From positions 310,001-374,000 of the forward strand of contig JAFLTW010000001.1 in the NCBI GenBank assembly GCA_022509085.1: a stretch of 64,000 nucleotides of DNA, read 5' to 3'. The notes under the pieces were generated by a model. It was given only the letters and a program-made list of their open reading frames with translations. It did not search any database and was not told the DNA's origin. Every line of letters starts with the position of its first letter. Within the stretch, counting starts at the first letter, position 1. Made by a program: the position numbers and the translations under genes. Origin of the DNA: Muribaculaceae bacterium. Lineage in GTDB: Bacteria > Bacteroidota > Bacteroidia > Bacteroidales > Muribaculaceae. Of the stretch, positions 57,967-64,000 are shown piece after piece.

Positions 57967-59679
57967 TTACTTCTCTTTCCATTCAATGATTGAGATGTTG
58001 TTGTCTGAAAGGTCTCGCACCATGTCAATCCATTTCTCCTCTCCGTTGGCACGGGCCTTAAGGAAGGGATTGTTGGTGTCGGTAAGGGCGAGCGACTGAT
58101 TTACGACCCACCATTTATTGTTGATGCCGGCACGGCGCAAATCGGCCTGGAGTCTTTCAGCTTCAAATACCGGAGTCGCTTCCGGAAGTGTCACGATCAC
58201 AACCTCTGTTTCATTCTTGTCGCGGAGTCTCGGAAGCAGTTTCTTTACAGATTCGGGGATGTCGCCATGGGTCCTCTCCACTTCGCGATGATAGCTTTGC
58301 GTGGCGTCAAGAAGTAGCAGCGTATGGCCCGTGGGTGCAGTGTCAATAACCACTATCTCGTCATCCGCCTTGTCAACAATTTCAGCGAAGGCACGGAAAA
58401 CCGCAATTTCCTGGGTGCATGGCGAGCGAAGATCTTCCTCGATATAGGCCATATCTTCCTCCGTCATGGCGGTTTTAGCCTTTGAGCGCACCTCGTTCTT
58501 ATAGTTTTCGAGCACTTCCGCCTCGTCAATCTTGCTCATTGTGATGCCGGCGCCTTTCATCGCGGAGTAGTCGAGATGGTTGGCAGGGTCGGTGGTGGTG
58601 AGATGCACTTTTTCCCCCTTTGCCGCAAGTTGCTTGGCTATTTCGGTGGCAATGGTGGTTTTGCCTACGCCACCTTTACCCATCGTGAAGATTACGCGCT
58701 TGCCGGATTTTTTGAGGTCGTCGACCAACTGCTCGAGAGTCGCATAGTTCTCCGGTTTCCTGTAATTCTCATCTGCTTTCAGTTCATCCGAAACAAGCAT
58801 TTTGCGGATTTTGGAGATGTCGGAAAGATTATAGGAACGGAGAGGTACGAAATAGGTTTTAATATTCCGTAATGCTTCCGGCATTTCATTCAGAGCATTT
58901 TGCTGACGCTCAAACATCTCATGGGTTATTCTGTCGGAGGGCTCATCCTTTTCAAGGAGAGCGTTTATCACGAGCACCTGGTTGTTGACACCGAGCAAAC
59001 TCAATTCGTGCGATGAACGTGCGGCCTCCTTCAAGGGAGAAATGTCGGGACGGCTCACCAACACCAGTGTTGTTAGTCTTGAATCCGAAAGCGTCGAGAC
59101 CGCCTGTTTGTATATTTCCTTCCTGGCTTCGAGTCCGGAAAGCTGCCCGAGGCAGGAGGCGCCGTGGGTGCTTTCGCTGATGAAGGTGCTCCAGGCGGAA
59201 GGCAACTGTAGCATGCGGAGAGTGTGGCCGGTGGGTGCCGTGTCGAATATGATGTGGTCATATTCGGACGCCTTGTCGGCAGCCGTGATGAAGTCGGAGA
59301 ATTCATTGAAGGCCGCTATCTCGACGGTGCAGGAACCGGAGAGTTGCTCCTCCATATTTGTTATCACGCTGTCGGGGAGTTTGCCACGGAAGGGAGCTAT
59401 CACACTCTCGCGATATTCGGCTGCAGCCTCCTCGGGGTTGAGGTTAACCACTGTCAAGCCGGGAACCTCATTTATGGCGCTACCATGTCCGTCGAGTTCC
59501 TGACCGAAAACGTCCTGCAGGTTACTTGCCGGGTCAGTACTAATCAGAAGAATTTTCTTCCCTTGGTCGGCAAGACCGATGGCCGTGGCGCAGGCTATGG
59601 AAGTCTTCCCAACTCCTCCCTTACCGGTAAAAAACAGATATTTGGTAAGGTCTATCTTGTCGATTGCGTATTTTTCCAT
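57967..59679 (-). CDS. arsA: Arsenical pump-driving ATPase ArsA
   Basis: Two P-loops: FFTGKGGVGKTSIACA and FTMGKGGVGKTTIATE; DTAPTGHTLRML/DTAPTGHTLLLL. Confidence 0.96.
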   Translation of the reverse strand: MEKYAIDKIDLTKYLFFTGKGGVGKTSIACATAIGLADQGKKILLISTDPASNLQDVFGQELDGHGSAINEVPGLTVVNLNPEEAAAEYRESVIAPFRGKLPDSVITNMEEQLSGSCTVEIAAFNEFSDFITAADKASEYDHIIFDTAPTGHTLRMLQLPSAWSTFISESTHGASCLGQLSGLEARKEIYKQAVSTLSDSRLTTLVLVSRPDISPLKEAARSSHELSLLGVNNQVLVINALLEKDEPSDRITHEMFERQQNALNEMPEALRNIKTYFVPLRSYNLSDISKIRKMLVSDELKADENYRKPENYATLEQLVDDLKKSGKRVIFTMGKGGVGKTTIATEIAKQLAAKGEKVHLTTTDPANHLDYSAMKGAGITMSKIDEAEVLENYKNEVRSKAKTAMTEEDMAYIEEDLRSPCTQEIAVFRAFAEIVDKADDEIVVIDTAPTGHTLLLLDATQSYHREVERTHGDIPESVKKLLPRLRDKNETEVVIVTLPEATPVFEAERLQADLRRAGINNKWWVVNQSLALTDTNNPFLKARANGEEKWIDMVRDLSDNNISIIEWKEK

Positions 59680-59696
59680 TTGAACTCTTTTGGAAG

Positions 59697-60062
59697 TTAA
59701 CAGCAGCAGCTATTATTATCTGATTCAGTCTTATCCTCCGGCATGGGTATGAAAGAGAGGTTAACTCCGCTCCATTCCGCCATCTGGGCTGTTGAGGGAT
59801 ACTCGCCTACAACTGCCACCTCTCCGTCAACGAGGGTTATCGGGAGTGCTTCAATTCCTTTTGATTGCAGGAGTTCGTTTACCTTGACGTTGGAAACATA
59901 GACAGCCGGCTCGTCTTTGAGATTATGACGTGTGATGTTGATTCCTTTCTTTTTGAGAGTATCAACGATGACAGCTATACGCATCAGATTGGGGTCGATG
60001 TTGGTTCCGCAGAGACCCGTCGGGCAACACATTGCAGGATCGAATATTTCAATTGTCTTCAT
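59697..60062 (-). CDS. arsD: Arsenite metallochaperone ArsD
   Basis: FDPAMCCPTGLCG; C-terminal SCCC; adjacent to arsA. Confidence 0.94.
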   Translation of the reverse strand: MKTIEIFDPAMCCPTGLCGTNIDPNLMRIAVIVDTLKKKGINITRHNLKDEPAVYVSNVKVNELLQSKGIEALPITLVDGEVAVVGEYPSTAQMAEWSGVNLSFIPMPEDKTESDNNSCCC

Positions 60063-60074
60063 ATCTTTTCTTAT

Positions 60075-60335
60075 TTATTTGGTTTTGTATTCTTCAAGAA
60101 TTTTGACTAACTCTTTTCTATTGTGGGGTCCTTTGGCCACAACTTTTTCGTCAATGACGAGGGCCGGAAGAGAAAGGATGTTGTAAGACATAATCTTCAT
60201 AAGATCTTCCTCCTTGGCAACATTTGCCTCAATACCTATTTCCTTTATTATTTCAGCCACATTCTCGAACATTGCCTTGCACTTTGAGCAACCTGTTCCT
60301 AAAACTTTTATATCCATTGTCTTTTTCATTTTCAT
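60075..60335 (-). CDS. Glutaredoxin/thioredoxin-like redox-active disulfide protein
   Basis: MDIKVLGTGCSKCKAMFENV (CxxC), SLPALVIDEKVVAKG. Confidence 0.87.
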   Translation of the reverse strand: MKMKKTMDIKVLGTGCSKCKAMFENVAEIIKEIGIEANVAKEEDLMKIMSYNILSLPALVIDEKVVAKGPHNRKELVKILEEYKTK

Positions 60336-60351
60336 AAGTATTTAGACAAAC

Positions 60352-60390
60352 AACTAACAGTATTGAGAAAAACTAACAGTATTGGGAAAA
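60352..60390. promoter_or_regulatory. Tandem aactaacagtattg(a/g)gaaaa, 19-bp period; candidate ArsR sites
   Basis: Two copies at 60352 and 60371; related actaacaatatttgaaaaa at 60758 in the arsR promoter region. Confidence 0.5.
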
Positions 60391-60395
60391 AGGGA

Positions 60396-60728
60396 TTAAT
60401 GACAGCATTGTCCCTTATCTTCGTTTTTGCAACATTGGTCGAATAGGGCTGTGAAAAGAGCCTTGGCCTCTTTCCAGGTGTCGCAGTTTAGACAATAGCG
60501 AACCTTTGGAGGTTCGATGGTGCCTTGAATGAGTCCGGCTTCTTTCAGTTCGCTGAGATGTTGTGAAACGGTTGGCTTAGAAACTGAGAGAACTTCATGG
60601 ATTTCTCCGAAGAAACATTCGTCTCTCTTGGCAAGAAACTCAAGTATGGCAACCCTAGTAGGATGTCCCATAGCTTTTGCCAGACGCGCAAGTCTCTCCT
60701 GCTCAGTGGTTATAATCAATTTAGACAT
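60396..60728 (-). CDS. arsR: ArsR-family transcriptional regulator
   Basis: LAKAMGHPTRVAILEFLAKRDECFFGEI, VSKPTVSQHLSELKEAGLI. Confidence 0.92.
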   Translation of the reverse strand: MSKLIITTEQERLARLAKAMGHPTRVAILEFLAKRDECFFGEIHEVLSVSKPTVSQHLSELKEAGLIQGTIEPPKVRYCLNCDTWKEAKALFTALFDQCCKNEDKGQCCH

Positions 60729-60799
60729 AATTCCTATTGTTTGTTGTTTGCAAAATTACTAACAATATTTGAAAAAACCAAATACAACCAATCACTAAC

Positions 60800-60955
60800 C
60801 CTCAAATGTCTCCCAGACGAGGCTCCGCCTCGCATCATATCTACCCCTCCGCCTTCCCCGCCCTCCCATGTTTGTCCCCGAAGCGAGCCGCAGACTCGCT
60901 TCATTTGTTCCCCCGCCTCATTCTCCCTCATTCTCCCTCATGCTTCCCCGGATTT
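60800..60955. repeat. Interspersed C-rich intergenic element, copy B
   Basis: 60870-60914 matches 10495-10538; hairpin GAAGCGAG-ccgcaga-CTCGCTTC; extra CGAGGC-tcc-GCCTCG hairpin at 60819-60833. Confidence 0.7.
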
Positions 60956-61026
60956 CTCTTCCTAAGAAGTTTGTCTGTCTCCGGGTGAAATGCCATCAGC
61001 TTTAGTATGGTTTCAGTGTCTATCCC

Positions 61027-62385
61027 TTAATCGAGGTATACGGTTTGTTCTTCCGACTCGTTGTGGAAGCACATTATCAGGTATATCGGAATATATGTCA
61101 TATTGTCTTTGGTGTATATATGCCTTTCGTTGGAAAGCACAAATCCTTGCCTGATATTATAGTCAGGATTGACCATGAAACTGTCCAAAGCACTGTGTAC
61201 AGTATAGTCTTTGCCGGATTTAACCTCTAAAGGAATGTTGGAGAGGTTTTCGACATCATCTATTAAAAAGTCAATTTCCCCCTTCTTCTTGTTATCGTAA
61301 TAAAACAGCTTGAAATCATGAGCCGCAAGTTCCTGCGCCACTACCGTTTCATAGAGGGCGCCGAGATTTGTGCTTTTATCGTCGTTCATAATGGCGTTAA
61401 TATTGTTTTTATAATAGATGCCCGATAAGATACCTACATCGTTCATATAGAGTTTAATGAGGTTCTTGCTGCTATTTTGTATCAGGGGATATGTAGGGGT
61501 ACTTACGGCCTTGTCTTCCAATACAACTCCGGCTGAAATGAGATATTCAAACTCTTCTTCATAATCTGCGCTTCTTTTCCATTTCTTATCTTCTATATCT
61601 TTAAAAATCATCCTTTTCTTTTTATTCTCAAGCATCGAAGGAATCATATCGTAAATCCTGCGGATTTTCAGTTTTTTATTTAATTCTTCTTCATACTTGG
61701 TACAATCCGCCTTATAGAGTTCATGAATTTCCTTTTGGACGGAACGTATTTTGTTGATATTTTTTGTATCTACAAATGTTTGTACAGCCTTTGGCATTCC
61801 ACCGATGATAAGATATTTTTTAAAAAAATCAAGCATTTTGTTATGCATTGCTTCATTCAGTGCGGTGCGATTCAGGAATGCGTGTCTCAAGTTGTCAATA
61901 GCGAGCTGGCCCATACCGTTGGCAATCAGAAACTCTTCGAAATCCATTGGATACATTGGGGCAATCTCAAGACTTCCCATAGGAACAGACTGAGTCTTTC
62001 GTAAAGTAACGCCTAACAAAGATCCGCTTGCTATATACGTGAACTTATCGTCCTGTTTGAGAAATTTAACGAGAGTAAGCAGATGCTCATAGGCCTGAAT
62101 TTCATCAATAAATACCAACGTCGAATGCTTGTCTTTCATCCGGTCGCCTGCCACCACACTGAGAGCCATATAGAAATCTTCTATAGTTTTAGCCTCGGCA
62201 AAAATCCTGTCTTTAAGTTTATCCTCCTCCATATTGAGTTCGATAAAATTTTTGAACAATCGTTGGCCGATATGCCGGATTATATAGGATTTGCCAATCT
62301 GTCTGGCACCCTCCACCATAAGAATACGGGAGGAATCTGACTTCAAATATTCTTCAATTCGACTACTGATTTTCCTGTAAAGCAT
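61027..62385 (-). CDS. AAA ATPase with DUF4143 C-terminal domain
   Basis: LMVEGARQIGKSYII Walker A, STLVFIDEIQ Walker B, LYETVVAQELAAHDFKLFYYDNKKKGEIDFLI. Confidence 0.88.
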   Translation of the reverse strand: MLYRKISSRIEEYLKSDSSRILMVEGARQIGKSYIIRHIGQRLFKNFIELNMEEDKLKDRIFAEAKTIEDFYMALSVVAGDRMKDKHSTLVFIDEIQAYEHLLTLVKFLKQDDKFTYIASGSLLGVTLRKTQSVPMGSLEIAPMYPMDFEEFLIANGMGQLAIDNLRHAFLNRTALNEAMHNKMLDFFKKYLIIGGMPKAVQTFVDTKNINKIRSVQKEIHELYKADCTKYEEELNKKLKIRRIYDMIPSMLENKKKRMIFKDIEDKKWKRSADYEEEFEYLISAGVVLEDKAVSTPTYPLIQNSSKNLIKLYMNDVGILSGIYYKNNINAIMNDDKSTNLGALYETVVAQELAAHDFKLFYYDNKKKGEIDFLIDDVENLSNIPLEVKSGKDYTVHSALDSFMVNPDYNIRQGFVLSNERHIYTKDNMTYIPIYLIMCFHNESEEQTVYLD

Positions 62386-62404
62386 AACGTATTGATTTAG
62401 ACCG

Positions 62405-62412
62405 CAAAGTTA
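62405..62412 (-). promoter_or_regulatory. -7 box (TAACTTTG on minus strand) of the DUF4143 ATPase gene
   Basis: TAnnTTTG match 20 bp upstream of start codon, immediately downstream of the 33-bp array. Confidence 0.5.
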
Positions 62413-62425
62413 ATTAAAAAATTCC

Positions 62426-62577
62426 AAAAAGGTGCGTTTTCCATAAAAATGACCCCCTAAAAAGGTGCGTTTCCCGTAAAAATAGACCCCTAAAAAGGTG
62501 CGTTTTCCGTAAAATCAGACCCCCAAAAAGGTGCGTTTTCCGTAAAAATAGACCCCTAAAAAGGTGCGTTTTCCGTT
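62426..62577. repeat. Five-copy 33-bp tandem array
   Basis: aaaaaggtgcgtttyccgtaaaaatagacccct units starting at 62426, 62459, 62492, 62525, 62558. Confidence 0.95.
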
Positions 62578-62703
62578 AGCCCATATTGGGTTGCCCGCTC
62601 CTATCATCTTTTCTCCTCCAGTATGCGAGAAATCTTCCGGGAAGAAAATGCTTCCTCTCGGGCTGCTTAGTATGACTTGTCTTATTTGTTCTATCCCACT
62701 CAT
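62515..62703 (-). pseudogene. Truncated DUF6088/AbiEi-like antitoxin fragment running into the 33-bp array
   Basis: MSGIEQIRQVILSSPRGSIFFPEDFSHTGGEKMI resembles the DUF6088 N-terminus; continues as (NGKRTFLGVYFY) repeat-encoded residues to stop. Confidence 0.5.
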
Positions 62704-63068
62704 ATATGAGCATAAATTGTAGAAAATTTAGTACAAATTTCCTATATAGTTAATTTCCCTTGATTTGGCTCTGTCTTTTAGTCTCCTACTTTAGGAGTAT
62801 TTAGGAATATTCTTTTACGGCAAGAATTCGGATGATTCCCTCACTCTTCATTTCGATGCAGTGCTCCCTCGGCATACCCATGCGGGGCTGCACTGCTTCC
62901 TCTCTTACCTACCGCGCTGTTCCGCTCGTTATTTCAAAACTGTTAATCAAAAAGTTCAATTAAATATCGCCGCGATTAATTCCATGTTGGATCGACTTTT
63001 AATGGCTGTTTTGTAAGATTGTTATAATATTCCGTTGCGCCTCCCTTGAACCTATGAAATTATTTTGC

Positions 63069-63076
63069 TAATTTTG
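63069..63076 (+). promoter_or_regulatory. -7 box (TAATTTTG) upstream of ABC-F gene
   Basis: TAnnTTTG match upstream of uORF. Confidence 0.5.
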
Positions 63077-63103
63077 CATATTAAGCATTTGAGATGAGAT
63101 AAA

Positions 63104-63142
63104 ATGATAAGTCTGAATGTAATTGAGCTCGATTTAAAATGA
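63104..63142 (+). CDS. Candidate 12-aa upstream ORF (MISLNVIELDLK) overlapping the ABC-F start
   Basis: TGA at 63140-63142 overlaps ATG at 63139-63141 (ATGA). Confidence 0.4.
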   Translation: MISLNVIELDLK

Positions 63143-64000
63143 TAAGTCTGAACGGTATAGGGGTTAGTTTCGGTGCCGTCACACTCCTTAAAGATATTAG
63201 TTTCATCATTAACAAAGGCGAGAAAATCGCCCTTACCGGCCGCAACGGTGCCGGGAAAAGCACAATCCTCAAAATCATTGCCGGTGTGCAGTCACCCTCT
63301 TCAGGTTCTCTGAGTCGTCAGAACGACATCTCTGTCGGTTACCTGCCCCAGCATATGACCATTTCAGACACCACTACCCTGCTCGAGGAAACCCGCAAGG
63401 CATTCTCAGACACCATAGCTATCAACGATGAACTCAACCGCTGCATGGAAGAGCTCGCAAAAGATGAGGGTAACGAGGAAGCCCACGCCAGACTGCTCGA
63501 AAAAATCGACACCCTGATGCATAAGGCATCGCTCAATTCCGCATCCGACATGGAAGCAGAACTCGAGCAGACACTCCTCGGACTCGGCTTTACCAAAGAC
63601 GACTTCTCTCGCCACACCTCCGAGTTCTCCGGCGGATGGCGCATGCGCATAGAGCTTGCCAAAATCCTGCTCAAAAAACCCGACGTGCTGCTGCTCGACG
63701 AACCCACCAACCACCTCGACATCGAGTCGATACAGTGGCTCGAGAACTTCTTGAAAAACCGCAACCGCACCATCCTGCTCGTGAGCCACGACAAGGCATT
63801 CCTCGACAACGTCACCACGCGCACCATCGACATCAACTGCGGCCGTAACTACGACTACAAGGTAAACTACTCCAAATTCGTGGTTTTGCGCCAGGAACGA
63901 CTCGAGCAGCAACGCCGCGCCTACGAGAACCAGCAGAAGGAGATTGCCGACATCAAAGACTTCATAGAACGCTTCAGATACAAGGCCACAAAGGCCGTGC
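63139..64000 (+). CDS. ABC-F family ATP-binding protein, truncated by window edge
   Basis: MISLNGIGVSFGAVTLLKDISFIINKGEKIALTGRNGAGKSTILKIIAG, FSGGWRMRIELAKILLKKPDVLLLDEPTNHLD. Confidence 0.93.
   Translation, partial: MISLNGIGVSFGAVTLLKDISFIINKGEKIALTGRNGAGKSTILKIIAGVQSPSSGSLSRQNDISVGYLPQHMTISDTTTLLEETRKAFSDTIAINDELNRCMEELAKDEGNEEAHARLLEKIDTLMHKASLNSASDMEAELEQTLLGLGFTKDDFSRHTSEFSGGWRMRIELAKILLKKPDVLLLDEPTNHLDIESIQWLENFLKNRNRTILLVSHDKAFLDNVTTRTIDINCGRNYDYKVNYSKFVVLRQERLEQQRRAYENQQKEIADIKDFIERFRYKATKAV

Noticed and set aside
62426-62577. CRISPR array
   Set aside because: Units are contiguous 33-bp tandem copies with no unique spacers and no cas genes in the window

Overview
This 64 kb window looks like a Bacteroidales chromosome: Bacteroidetes-type -7 boxes (TAnnTTTG), GSIII glutamine synthetase, and Muribaculaceae-like protein content (genus-level placement is inference). 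Core blocks: mnmA, a bifunctional nuclease, argR, a degenerate ArgC-like gene, ssb, speA, truA, ligA; mreBCD-mrdA-rodA; trxA, tRNA-Gln, dnaK; mscS, ndk, rsmE, a murB-MBL fusion; tRNA-Met, GSIII, gyrA. A long minus-strand arsenic/heavy-metal efflux cluster spans about 50.8-60.7 kb. A mostly AT-rich accessory segment (about 21.9-34.6 kb) carries a GIY-YIG protein, a WYL regulator, a Y-family polymerase, an AbiEi-like/Fic fusion with an iterated upstream array, and a two-gene unit coding for a 1381-aa coiled-coil/CoiA-like/WG-repeat protein plus an ASCH/PUA-like protein. The strongest unusual signals are: an arsC remnant with an internal deletion between arsA and acr3; the coiled-coil/CoiA-like/WG + ASCH-like pair; two ~32-33 bp tandem arrays directly upstream of the Fic and DUF4143 ATPase genes; an ArgC homologue without its catalytic Cys; a MurB-MBL fusion; an in-frame 30-bp minisatellite in a methyltransferase; and a 13-codon uORF overlapping the start of an ABC-F gene. 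All family calls come from reading the sequence; no database search was run.
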